Below, one piece after another: positions 48,682-57,093 of a stretch of DNA of 64,000 nt. Origin of the DNA: Kaistia hirudinis (lineage in GTDB: Bacteria > Pseudomonadota > Alphaproteobacteria > Rhizobiales > Kaistiaceae). The notes under the pieces were generated by a model that was given only the letters and a program-made list of their open reading frames with translations, was not told the DNA's origin and ran no database searches. Numbering within the stretch: the first letter of the stretch is position 1; every line of letters starts with the position of its first letter. The DNA lies in the NCBI RefSeq assembly GCF_014196455.1, contig NZ_JACIDS010000002.1, positions 310,001 through 374,000 on the forward strand. Reading direction: 5' to 3'. Both the position numbers and the translations under genes were made by a program.

Positions 48682-49043
48682 GGGCCGTTCGCGGCGATGC
48701 GGGCGAACTCCGCCTTCAGCGCCGCGATGCGGGCGTCATAGGCGGCGGAAATACAGGCGACATCACTGCCGCAGGCCTGACGCTGCGCGAGAAACGCCTT
48801 CTGCGCATCGCGCGTCGCACCGGCGCCGCCCATGGCGAGCAGAGGCAGCAGCGTCTGATAGAGCGTCGCCATCTCGACATCGTCGTCGTTGAGGACGAGA
48901 TTCTTGCAGACGGCGATCTCGTCGGGATGGCTGGCCTTGGAGCAGGGAAAGCTCGCCGCATGGGCGGGCGCCGCCGGCAGCATCGCTGCGGCGGCCGCGC
49001 AGAGGACGAGCAGCAAGGCGGGCCTGCGCCGCGTTGCGATCAT
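48675..49043 (-). CDS. LprI-like lysozyme inhibitor family protein (DUF1311)
   Basis: A 122-residue secreted protein. Residues 1-29 are a signal peptide ending A-H-A-A. The mature part has F-P-C-S-K-A and E-I-A-V-C-K-N, then A-F-L-A-Q-R-Q-A-C-G-S-D-V-A-C-I: four Cys spaced as in the LprI/DUF1311 family, whose founding member inhibits lysozyme. It is 11 bases downstream of the MliC-like gene, in the same direction. Confidence 0.75.
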   Translation of the reverse strand: MIATRRRPALLLVLCAAAAAMLPAAPAHAASFPCSKASHPDEIAVCKNLVLNDDDVEMATLYQTLLPLLAMGGAGATRDAQKAFLAQRQACGSDVACISAAYDARIAALKAEFARIAANGPY

Positions 49044-49053
49044 CGCTCCGCCC

Positions 49054-49383
49054 TCACTCGCTGTCGCAATTGGTCATGGTGCGGCCCGTCGTGAGCTGGC
49101 CGCCGAGACCCTTGATCCAGAATTCCGAATCGCCCGACGCATAGCGCCCGCCATCGGCCGAAATCACCTGCGGCAGCGTGATCTTGCGCCCGTCCGGGAA
49201 GGCGAGGCGCACGCTCCCGTCGGTCGCGCCGGGCGGCGTGAAGGTCGCCGTGAAGCGGGTGCCGTCGTAGCAGCTATATTTCGCGGTGATGTTCTCGGCC
49301 CGCGCGGTACCAGACGCGCCGGCGAGGAAGGCGACAGCCGCCAGTGCGGCGGCGAGGGTGGGGGTGCGACGGTCTGGAATCAT
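49054..49383 (-). CDS. MliC/PliC-type C-type lysozyme inhibitor
   Basis: A 109-residue secreted protein. The signal peptide ends near residue 29 (G-T-A-R-A-E). The mature part is a small beta-barrel with Y-S-C-Y-D-G-T-R-F and the diagnostic R-Y-A-S-G-D-S-E-F-W-I-K-G, where the MliC family keeps the Ser and Lys that enter the lysozyme active site, and a terminal T-N-C-D. It forms a two-gene unit with the LprI-like gene. Confidence 0.8.
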   Translation of the reverse strand: MIPDRRTPTLAAALAAVAFLAGASGTARAENITAKYSCYDGTRFTATFTPPGATDGSVRLAFPDGRKITLPQVISADGGRYASGDSEFWIKGLGGQLTTGRTMTNCDSE

Positions 49384-49448
49384 GTCCGGCCTCTTGCTGC
49401 GGGTGAGCGACGATAGCCCATCCCGTCCGCCCGCGCGACAGGTCCCGA

Positions 49449-49619
49449 TCAGAGGAGGAAGATCGCGCCGACGGCGCAGAGCATCCCGATCGCGGCAAGG
49501 GCACCCGTCCAGTAGAGGCCGCGATGATGGTCGTCGCGCAGCGCGTCGGTCGGCTGGATCGCCTGTGGCACGAGCACGGCGAGGGCGGCGACGGCGGTGT
49601 AGATCAGGATCGGGAACAT
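49449..49619 (-). CDS. small membrane protein, 56 residues
   Basis: Reading from ATG 49619, the product begins M-F-P-I-L-I-Y-T-A-V-A-A-L-A-V-L-V, has a short polar turn with two His (D-D-H-H-R), and ends in a second hydrophobic stretch finishing A-I-F-L-L. The layout is two helices joined by a short loop. GGAAG lies close upstream of the ATG. It is 65 bases upstream of the lysozyme-inhibitor pair and in the same direction, so it may be their operon mate. No family recognised. Confidence 0.5.
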   Translation of the reverse strand: MFPILIYTAVAALAVLVPQAIQPTDALRDDHHRGLYWTGALAAIGMLCAVGAIFLL

Positions 49620-49798
49620 GGCTTCCAACTGCCCGGCCTTTTATTAAACTTTCATTCAGGATACCGAACCGGAACCGCGAAAGTCCAGCCGCCCGCGGGC
49701 CTCGCGACGGTCTCCACAGGCCGCTTTGGCCGTAAATCGATTGGTAACGTTAAGACGGGCGTTGACGCCACGGATCGGGGCCGTTGCGGGCCGTCGCC

Positions 49799-50212
49799 TC
49801 AGGTCACATGGCCCTCGAACTGGGGCAAATCGTCGGTGATCGTGAACCAGGGCGCCTTGGAGCCGACGAAGATATGGACGCTCGGCCGGATCGTCGGCGT
49901 GTCGATCAGCGTGCCCATGCCGATATGGATATAGGCGGCGTCGCGAACCAGCGAATAGAGGAACGAGCCGCACTGGCGGCAATGCGCGTCATGGGCCGTC
50001 GGATCGCCTACGATCAGCCGGTCATCGGCGCCTTGGGTGACGCGGAAATGCTCGGCCTCGATGGCGGCGATCGGCTTGAACGCCGCGCCGGTGGTGCGGC
50101 GGCACTTCGCGCAGTGGCAGTTGAGCGCATAGGCGAAGGCGTCCGGCACGGCGTAGCGCACCACGCCGCAGAGGCAGCTGCCGGTCAGGATTCGCACAGT
50201 CTCAGCCGCCAT
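49799..50212 (-). CDS. GFA family zinc protein
   Basis: A 137-residue protein of the glutathione-dependent formaldehyde-activating (Gfa)/CENP-V family. Zinc-binding cysteines are all visible: C-L-C-G near residue 13, C-H-C-A-K-C near residue 32 and C-R-Q-C-G near residue 78. Many family members have no known activity. It starts 11 bases inside the end of the GH94-like gene, indicating coupled translation. Confidence 0.85.
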   Translation of the reverse strand: MAAETVRILTGSCLCGVVRYAVPDAFAYALNCHCAKCRRTTGAAFKPIAAIEAEHFRVTQGADDRLIVGDPTAHDAHCRQCGSFLYSLVRDAAYIHIGMGTLIDTPTIRPSVHIFVGSKAPWFTITDDLPQFEGHVT

Positions 50213-53200
50213 GGTTCTCCTCGCCCCAGAAGCGGCGGCGCCCGGCGAATTCCTTGAGCAGCAGCCGCGTGAAGATGCCGGGCCCGCTCGAATAGATGCG
50301 CCAGCCGCCATCGAACGGGATCGTCCCGTCACGTGCGCGCGCCCAGTCGGCGCTGGCGGCATAGCGGTCGGGGAAGGCGGCGTCGCTCGACGAGAAATAG
50401 GTGTTGCGCTGGCGGAGCGCCGCCGTCGGCACATGCCGCGCGACGCTGACCGGATTGACCCGGGCGACCGCCTCGACGAGGTCGTCCCGCATGCCGAGCT
50501 TCGCCAGCACCTCGCAATGGCGCAGATGCGCATGGACATACATGAGGCCGATCTCGCGCCCGAAAAAGGACGAGGATTCGGCGCGGCGGAAGAGCAGTTC
50601 CGGGCCGCCGCGATAGGTCACGGGCCGGTCCATCAGGCGGACCCCGTCCGGGAAGGCGAGATGGGCGTCGATGAGCTTCAGATGCGCGCGCGCCTCTCCC
50701 TCGTCGAGAAGGCCGCCGAGGATCGCCTGCGTCATCGCGATCAGCGAATAGGAGAGCCCGGTGCGGGTGTCGCGCGGATGGAGGAGATACTCAGCATCCC
50801 CGCCGGCTGGATCGAACAGCGCATAGCCGGCGACGATGCCGTCGGGCACGAGATGGGCGCGGAAATCGGTGCGGATCGCGGCGGCGAGGTCGCCGAGTTC
50901 GCAGGCATGCGTCGCATCACCGATCCGATCGAGCACGGCGGCATAGCGCGCCACCTGCTCGTGCAGCAGGCCGGCGGTCCAGCTCGAAACCATCCAGTCG
51001 CGCAGGTGCGGATCATGCGGCTGCAGGCTGTCGTTCCAGTCGCCCTCGCCATAGCGGATCAGATGCGTGCCGGGGATGAAGCGCGTGCGCGCCGCCGCGA
51101 GCAGCGCCTCGACATGGGCGCGGATCGGTTCGGGCGGGCCCTTGGCCTTGCCGCCCTGGCGCCAGGTCACCTTCTCGCCGAGCACGCTGGCGTCCCCGGT
51201 CGCCTCGATATAGTCGAGCAGCGCCTTGAGCGGCCAGATGATCACGTCGCCATGCGCATCGCCGGCGCGGATATTCGAATAGGGCGGCAGCATGAACCAT
51301 TGCGGCCAGTCGCCGCTCGCCATGTCCTGCTCGGCGAAGAGCGCGAGCAGGATGTCGCGTGTCGCACGGTCGTGGCCCAGCGTCAGCAGCAGTTCCACGG
51401 GCCCCTGGCAGACATCGCGCGTGCCCCAGGCGGCTCCGGTATATTGTTCGAGCCCATGCGGCACGGTGAGGTGGACCAGCGCATCATGCGCCAGCCAGGG
51501 CAGCATCAGATTATGCGCCGCGCTCTCCGGGACCGCGTCGGGAACGCGAAAATCGCCGGTGAGATGGTTCCAGAAGGTCGCCGCCGGCGCTAGCAGCTCG
51601 GCCGATGACGGGCCCTTCGCATAGCGTTCCGCCAGCGCATCCGCTTCGCGCGCGCTGGTCATCGATCCGGCGACGGCGAAGCTGAAGCCGTTCGTCGCCG
51701 CCGTGCGGAGCACGACATGGCCACCATGGCCCGCTGCGCCGTCATCGAACAGCAGTTCGTCGCCCCCGATCGCCTCGACCACATCCGGTGTCGCGGTGAC
51801 GAGGTGGATCGTCGCTTCCGGATAGTTCTGGCCCCAGAGCCAGTCGTCGCCGGGCCGGAAGCTGGCGCGCTTCTGCGGCGCGTCGATCGTGACGCTGCCG
51901 CTCTGCTCATATTCGCGCTCGCCGAGCACCAGATGGCCGGCGACGAGGAAGCGGCACGGCGCGCCCTCGACGGCAACGGTCCATTGCATAGCCGCGTCCG
52001 CGCCGGATGCGATCGCATCCACCGTGATGGTGCGCCCGTCCAGGCAATAGATCCAGCGGCAGTCGGAGAGGCCAATCTCGAACGCCGAGGGCACGGCGAG
52101 CATCCGCCAGCCCGCGCCAATGTCGACCAAGATGCGGAGGCCGCTGCCGCGCGTGATGCCATAGGGATCGCGCGAGACGGAGAAGAGCTTGTGGAACGAG
52201 GTGTTGCCGATGGTGAGCTGCGCCGCGAATACGCCATGCATCCAGGCCGTGGAGGCGAGCGTCCGATCGTCGAGCATCAGGCTCGCGCCGCTGCGCAGGA
52301 TCGCGCCGTGCCGGCGCGCGATGCGGCGCTCCTTCTCGGCCAGCACGACATGGCGGTTCTGGTGCCCGTCCGGCATGAAGAAGGAGAGGAGGGCGCCGCC
52401 CTCGCGCTCCTCGTCGAGCCGCACGCCATAGTGCACCGCGATCGCGGCGTCGGTGAGCGTCTCGCCCGACAGCGGCGGCGCGTCCTGGATCAGGCTGCGG
52501 CGGGGGAGGGTCGTTGCGATATCGAGCGTTGGGAGCGTCGCGGCGCGCTCGGCGAGCGCATCGAGCCGGGCGAGGTCGCCCTCGCCCGACGCCGCGGGAT
52601 GATCCGGCAGGAACAGGGCGAAGAAGGTGAGGCGCGTCCGCGCGCCGGGCGCGAGTTCCCGGGCCATGGACTGGATCGCCGGCGCCGCGACCTCGTGCTG
52701 CAACCGCGTATTCGACAGATCCTCGCCGAAGAGGAGCGCGGTCTGCCCGCTGGCGCGATAGGCGGGACCGAAAAGCTGCATCGCGTCGGTCGAAGAACCG
52801 GCCGCGCCATCGAGGCAGCCGAGCGCGATCCACGGATTGCGATGACCCTGCGCGAGGTTCTGCCGGCTCATCACCACCGGCCCGAAGCGCGCATGCCGGG
52901 CAGGGTGATGGTCGATATATTGCGAGGCATAGGCCTCGCTGCCCATCAGGAAGCCGCGCCCGCCGAGGCCGATGTCTTGGACCTGGATGAGATCGAAGGG
53001 GAGGGGCGTGTCGCGGCGGTTCTTGATCTCGACGCGGAGATAGAACGCCGCGATCTGCGGATCGAGGATCAGTTCGGCGCGGTGGCCGATGCCATCGGTC
53101 TCGCCTTCGAAGACGAAGCCCGCCTCCGACGCGCCGAAGCGGATCTTGGCCGCCGGTCCGACGATCTCTGCCAGCAGCGGGGCGGCGCCACCGGCACGCA

Positions 53201-53387
53201 GCAGGAGGCGGCTGATCCCGCCATGGACCGGCGAGCCGAGCACCTGGTTGATCATCAGCGACCCGGCCGCGTCGCGATAGCCGATCTCGAAGATCGCGCC
53301 GTTCGGCAGGCAGGAGACGAAGAGCCCGGACGGGCTTTGCGCCGTCGCGAGGCCGAGCGCCTCGCTGCGCGGTGTCATGAAGTGCAT
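50202..53387 (-). CDS. GH94-like glycoside phosphorylase (GT36 superfamily)
   Basis: A 1061-residue protein. The N-terminal part (about residues 10-280) is the beta super-sandwich of Glyco_transf_36. The (alpha/alpha)6 catalytic part has G-A-A-W-G-T-R-D-V-C-Q-G, then G-E-G-D-W-N-D-S near residue 785, where the Asp before the N-D pair is the general acid of GH94, and Y-S-S-G-P-G-I near the end, the likely phosphate loop. Such enzymes split glucosidic disaccharides or oligosaccharides with phosphate. It is longer than cellobiose phosphorylase (about 800). A strong AGGGGAG site precedes ATG 53387. It lies directly downstream of a mannonate dehydratase gene. Confidence 0.72.
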   Translation of the reverse strand: MHFMTPRSEALGLATAQSPSGLFVSCLPNGAIFEIGYRDAAGSLMINQVLGSPVHGGISRLLLRAGGAAPLLAEIVGPAAKIRFGASEAGFVFEGETDGIGHRAELILDPQIAAFYLRVEIKNRRDTPLPFDLIQVQDIGLGGRGFLMGSEAYASQYIDHHPARHARFGPVVMSRQNLAQGHRNPWIALGCLDGAAGSSTDAMQLFGPAYRASGQTALLFGEDLSNTRLQHEVAAPAIQSMARELAPGARTRLTFFALFLPDHPAASGEGDLARLDALAERAATLPTLDIATTLPRRSLIQDAPPLSGETLTDAAIAVHYGVRLDEEREGGALLSFFMPDGHQNRHVVLAEKERRIARRHGAILRSGASLMLDDRTLASTAWMHGVFAAQLTIGNTSFHKLFSVSRDPYGITRGSGLRILVDIGAGWRMLAVPSAFEIGLSDCRWIYCLDGRTITVDAIASGADAAMQWTVAVEGAPCRFLVAGHLVLGEREYEQSGSVTIDAPQKRASFRPGDDWLWGQNYPEATIHLVTATPDVVEAIGGDELLFDDGAAGHGGHVVLRTAATNGFSFAVAGSMTSAREADALAERYAKGPSSAELLAPAATFWNHLTGDFRVPDAVPESAAHNLMLPWLAHDALVHLTVPHGLEQYTGAAWGTRDVCQGPVELLLTLGHDRATRDILLALFAEQDMASGDWPQWFMLPPYSNIRAGDAHGDVIIWPLKALLDYIEATGDASVLGEKVTWRQGGKAKGPPEPIRAHVEALLAAARTRFIPGTHLIRYGEGDWNDSLQPHDPHLRDWMVSSWTAGLLHEQVARYAAVLDRIGDATHACELGDLAAAIRTDFRAHLVPDGIVAGYALFDPAGGDAEYLLHPRDTRTGLSYSLIAMTQAILGGLLDEGEARAHLKLIDAHLAFPDGVRLMDRPVTYRGGPELLFRRAESSSFFGREIGLMYVHAHLRHCEVLAKLGMRDDLVEAVARVNPVSVARHVPTAALRQRNTYFSSSDAAFPDRYAASADWARARDGTIPFDGGWRIYSSGPGIFTRLLLKEFAGRRRFWGEENHGG

Positions 53388-53418
53388 CGCCGTCTCCCCT
53401 GCCACGCTGTCCCCCGGA

Positions 53419-54480
53419 TCAGCCGCGGCCGATCAGCGCCTGCATATAGCCCATCGCGAACGCCATGCCGGCATGCCAGGGCGCGGGGCAGCTCATCTGC
53501 GGGCTGTGGTCGGGAATGAGCACGCCCTCGAAGCCGTTGCGCCTGAGGATGGCGATGACGCGCGCCATGTCGATGTCGCCCTCGTCGATGAACGTCTCAT
53601 GATAATGCGGCACGCGCCCGCGCACATTGCGGAAATGCAGATAGGCGATCCGCTCCTGCTGCGAATAGGTATCGACCGCCTCATAGACGTCGCCCTCGCT
53701 CATCTCGGCGATGGTGCCGAGGCAGAATTCGAGCGCATTGGCCGGGCGCGGCACGATGTCGAGCAGCCTCTGGTAGAGCGCGGGCTGGTTGACGAGGCGA
53801 GGCTGGCCGCGGACGAGATCGAGGGGCGGATCGTCGGGATGGGCGGCGAGCGTGACGCCGGCCGCCTCCGCGACGGGCACGATCCGCGTCAGGAACTCGG
53901 TGAGGCGCTGCCAGAGCTGTTCGCTGGTGACGGGGCGGCGGATGCCGGTCGCAGTCTCGTCGACCACCATGTTCCAGGCCATGGAATTGGGCAGCGGGCT
54001 TTCGGTCTGTTCGTTGCGTCCATCGAGGCCGACGGTCTGCGCGCCGCCGCGCGCCTTGTTCTCGATGATGCGGCCCGCGACGCCGGCGAGGCTGAAATTA
54101 TAGCCGAGCACCTTGATCCCGGCCTTGCCGAGATTGCCGATCACCGCGGCGACCGTGCGGTACTGCTCTTCCTTGCGCGGCCCGTCGAACAGGATGTCGC
54201 ACCAATGCAGCGGGTCGAAATTCTCGACCGCGAAGAAGGTCAGCCCGTGCTGCGCCATGCGCTCGCGTATGTCGACGAGTTCCTCGACGCTCCACACCCG
54301 TCCATCCGCGAAACCCCAACCCGACGTGTCGCCGACCGGCTGGTCGGTCTTCGAGAAGCGGTCATTGTTGCGGAAATAGTCGCACATATGCACGACGACA
54401 TGCGTGGCGCCGCACTGGCGCGCAAAGGCGAAATGCGCGTCGTCGAGCATGTGCCGATAGAGGCCGAAGCCGATCTTCAT
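53419..54480 (-). CDS. uxuA: mannonate dehydratase
   Basis: A 353-residue UxuA-type TIM barrel enzyme. It begins M-K-I-G-F-G-L-Y; features are H-V-V-V-H near residue 29, G-Y-N-F-S-L-A-G, H-P-D-D-P-P and a C-terminal H-F-R-N-V-R-G-x2-P-x-Y-H-E-T-F-x-D-E-G-D, the metal and substrate site, then I-P-D-H-S-P. UxuA turns D-mannonate into 2-keto-3-deoxygluconate in glucuronate breakdown. Other glucuronate genes are not in the window; the neighbour is a GH94-like phosphorylase, 31 bases downstream. Confidence 0.88.
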   Translation of the reverse strand: MKIGFGLYRHMLDDAHFAFARQCGATHVVVHMCDYFRNNDRFSKTDQPVGDTSGWGFADGRVWSVEELVDIRERMAQHGLTFFAVENFDPLHWCDILFDGPRKEEQYRTVAAVIGNLGKAGIKVLGYNFSLAGVAGRIIENKARGGAQTVGLDGRNEQTESPLPNSMAWNMVVDETATGIRRPVTSEQLWQRLTEFLTRIVPVAEAAGVTLAAHPDDPPLDLVRGQPRLVNQPALYQRLLDIVPRPANALEFCLGTIAEMSEGDVYEAVDTYSQQERIAYLHFRNVRGRVPHYHETFIDEGDIDMARVIAILRRNGFEGVLIPDHSPQMSCPAPWHAGMAFAMGYMQALIGRG

Positions 54481-54772
54481 GGGAGCGTTTCCTCGAAGTC
54501 CCCGGTCTCGTGAGCGGACCGTTCGCGCCAAGCTTTGCACCGGCCGCGCAGGAGGAGCAATCGGGCGGCATGACTTCTTTGCCGACGTTGGGCTTGGCGC
54601 GGAAAACCCTCCCGCAAAAGGGCCTGCGGATCGCATGCCGCTGCGTTCTTCGCGCGGGCCGGCTCGGCTAATCTGGTCGATGAAGGCGTCGCCCTGACGG
54701 CGTCGCCGGACTGAAGCATTCGGCCGGCGCCTGCCGGTCGCCAACGGAACCCGAAGCCCGCCCGAAACAGCC

Positions 54773-55762
54773 ATGACGGATATTCCTGCCGGTGATGCGC
54801 GCCTCGAGCGCGGCGCCGAAGCCTTTCGTGCGGCCCGCCGCGCGCTCGCCGTGGAGTGGCCGACGCTCACGCTCGTCGCCGGGACTTATGCCGGCTGGCT
54901 GGCGCTGACCTATTTCCATGCGGCGCTGCCCGTCCTCGTCGTCGCGCCACTCGGCGCGCTGCTCATCACGCTGCATTCCTCGCTGCAGCACGAGATGCTG
55001 CACGGCCATCCGACGCGTTCGCGCCGGCTCAACCGCGCGCTAGCGACGGTGCCGCTCTCGCTCTGGCTGCCCTTCGAGAGCTACCGCATCACCCATCTCC
55101 TCGATCACCGCGACGAGCGGCTGACCGACCCGCTCGACGATCCGGAATCGCGCTACTGGACGGATGAGGACTGGGCGCGGCTCGGGCCGATCGGTCGCTT
55201 TCTCGTCGCCGCGCAGCAGACCCTGCTCGGCCGTCTCGTCTTCGGGCCGGCCTGGAGCATCGGGTGCTATTGGGCGGGCGAGGCGCGGGCCGTGTGGCGG
55301 AACGAGGGGCCGGCGCGTCGCATCTGGCGGGCGCATGTGCTGCATCTCGTCCCCGTCCTGTTCTGGCTCGTCTTCGTCGCGAAGATGGACCTCGTCTTCT
55401 ATGTGTTGGCGATCGTCTATCCCGGCACGTCGATCCTGCTCATCCGTTCCTTCGCCGAACATCGGGCCGAGAGTTCCGTCGTCGAGCGCACGGCGATCGT
55501 GGAGAAGTCGCACCTGCTCGGCCCGCTCTTCCTGTTCAACAATCTCCATGCCGTGCACCACGCCTGGCCGACGCTGCCCTGGTACGAGATCCCGTCGCTC
55601 TATCGCGACCATCGCGCGCGCTTCGTCGCGGAAAATGGCGGGCTGGTCTATCATTCCTATCTCGACGTCGCGCGGCGCTTCCTCTTGACGCCGCACGATG
55701 CGCCCACCCACCCGCTCGGCCGGGCGCCGCTCCCCGAGGGCCGCGGGCCGGACCAAGGCTGA
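54773..55762 (+). CDS. fatty acid desaturase family protein
   Basis: A 329-residue membrane di-iron protein. Histidine boxes: H-E-M-L-H-G-H near residue 73, H-L-L-D-H near residue 105 and H-A-V-H-H-A-W near residue 262; hydrophobic segments lie around residues 35-65 and 190-230. It belongs to the same broad family as the 10577 enzyme but has no ferredoxin or reductase next to it. It is followed 11 bases later by a PhnD-like gene. The lipid or other substrate is unknown. Confidence 0.78.
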   Translation: MTDIPAGDARLERGAEAFRAARRALAVEWPTLTLVAGTYAGWLALTYFHAALPVLVVAPLGALLITLHSSLQHEMLHGHPTRSRRLNRALATVPLSLWLPFESYRITHLLDHRDERLTDPLDDPESRYWTDEDWARLGPIGRFLVAAQQTLLGRLVFGPAWSIGCYWAGEARAVWRNEGPARRIWRAHVLHLVPVLFWLVFVAKMDLVFYVLAIVYPGTSILLIRSFAEHRAESSVVERTAIVEKSHLLGPLFLFNNLHAVHHAWPTLPWYEIPSLYRDHRARFVAENGGLVYHSYLDVARRFLLTPHDAPTHPLGRAPLPEGRGPDQG

Positions 55763-55773
55763 TTGTCGCCCGC

Positions 55774-56571
55774 ATGATCGCGTCGCTTCCCATGTATGGC
55801 ATCGACCGCCCCGCGGTGGAGCGCTTCTGGGCCGGGCTCGGCGCGGCGATCCGCCGGCGCGGCCTCGATGCCCCGGAACAGCTCACATGGCCCGAGGCCG
55901 GGCTGGAGGCGCATTGGGGCGCGCCGGACCTCCTCATCAGCCAGGCCTGCGGCTATCCGCTGGTCGAGGGCATATCGCGCGATGTCCGCGTCGTCGGCGC
56001 CTTCCAGTTCGCGGTCGAGGGCTGCCGCGGCACCGACTATGCGAGCCGCCTCGTCGCCCGCAGCGAGCGGGCCGGGGCCGATATTGCGGCGTTTCGCGGC
56101 GCGGTCGCGGCCTATAACGGCACCAATTCCCAGTCCGGCTACAACGCGCTCCGCGCCACCGTAGCCCCGCATGCCGAGGGCGGGCGGTTCTTCGCCGCCA
56201 CGATCGAGAGCGGCTCGCATCGCCGCTCGCTCGATCTCGTCCGCACCGGCGCGGCCGACATCGCCGCGATCGATTGCATCAGCCTGGCGCTGATCGAACG
56301 TTTCGAGCCCGAGGCGGTGGCAGGGCTCACCGGGATCGGCTGGACGCCGCCGGCACCGGGCCTGCCGCTCGTCACCTCGGCGCTCACCAGCCGGGCCGAC
56401 CTCGAGCGGCTGCGCCTTTCGGTCGAGGATGCGGTCGTCGATCCCGACCTCGCCGAGGCGCGGGCGGTTTTGTTCATCAGCGGCTTCAGCCGGCTGGATC
56501 TCGCCGACTATGCCCGTTGCGCGGCGATGAAGCGGAGCGCCGAGCGGCTCGGCTATCCGGCGCTCGCCTGA
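55774..56571 (+). CDS. PhnD-like substrate-binding-fold protein without signal peptide
   Basis: A 265-residue protein of the PhnD/SsuA/transferrin-like fold: L-L-I-S-Q-A-C-G-Y-P-L near residue 53, N-G-T-N-S-Q-S-G-Y-N-A-L near residue 115, and S-G-S-H-R-R-S-L and A-A-I-D-C-I-S near residues 150-170. This pattern is that of phosphonate/phosphite-type binding proteins. It begins directly with a cytosolic-looking sequence and has no signal peptide, so it may not be a transport protein. No permease or ATPase is nearby. Its 3' end overlaps the convergent gene by 19 bases. Confidence 0.65.
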   Translation: MIASLPMYGIDRPAVERFWAGLGAAIRRRGLDAPEQLTWPEAGLEAHWGAPDLLISQACGYPLVEGISRDVRVVGAFQFAVEGCRGTDYASRLVARSERAGADIAAFRGAVAAYNGTNSQSGYNALRATVAPHAEGGRFFAATIESGSHRRSLDLVRTGAADIAAIDCISLALIERFEPEAVAGLTGIGWTPPAPGLPLVTSALTSRADLERLRLSVEDAVVDPDLAEARAVLFISGFSRLDLADYARCAAMKRSAERLGYPALA

Positions 56572-57092
56572 GGCGTCTCCTCGTCGGCGCGGCTGTAACG
56601 GAAATCGCAGCGCTTGGCGCCGGACATGATCGTCGTCGTCCGCTCCATGCGGATGCGCGGGTCATAGCCCTGGCAGAAGGTGCCGTCGCGCTGGCAGGAG
56701 AGAATGTCACCGATTTCGCCGAGGCCCATGCCATGGTACATCTCGGCATAGCGGCAGCGGGTCACGTCATAGTCGAAGCGCTCCGCCGTCTCGGCGAGGA
56801 CTTCGATGTGGAGTGCGTCGTCCTGCCGCCATTTCGGCTGCAACGCGGCGAAGGAGACGAGGTCGACCGGGCCTTTCTCCGCTTCGGCGAAGCGCTTGCC
56901 CGAATCGATCGCCGCCTTGGTGATGGCGGCCTGCAGCGCCTCCCGTGCGGCCTCGCGGCCGAAGCGGGCGACCATCTCCTCATAGATCGGCTTGATGATC
57001 TCCGCCTCGATCCTCCGACGCGCGAGAATGCCGAGCCCGTCAATTGCGGCCTGGACGGCGCCGGCCGGGTCATTCTTCTGCGGTCCGCTCAA
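56553..57092 (-). CDS. L-2-amino-thiazoline-4-carboxylic acid hydrolase family protein
   Basis: A 179-residue protein with the ATC-hydrolase family features: R-R-R-I-E-A-E-I-I-K-P-I-Y near the start and, in the last third, V-T-R-C-R-Y-A-E-M-Y near residue 120, then I-L-S-C-Q-R-D-G-T-F-C-Q-G-Y. The family opens the thiazoline ring on the way to L-cysteine; many members are uncharacterised. The start is TTG 57092, preceded by GGGAGGGG at 5 bases, two bases after the amidohydrolase stop, so the two are coupled. An in-frame ATG at 57155 would overlap the amidohydrolase. Confidence 0.65.
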   Translation of the reverse strand: MSGPQKNDPAGAVQAAIDGLGILARRRIEAEIIKPIYEEMVARFGREAAREALQAAITKAAIDSGKRFAEAEKGPVDLVSFAALQPKWRQDDALHIEVLAETAERFDYDVTRCRYAEMYHGMGLGEIGDILSCQRDGTFCQGYDPRIRMERTTTIMSGAKRCDFRYSRADEETPQASAG

Positions 57093-57093
57093 A

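Noticed and set aside
54481-54772. Small gene upstream of the second desaturase
   Set aside because: Open frames here are short, lack ribosome sites and have no recognisable product; I treat the 292 bases as promoter region of the two divergent genes.
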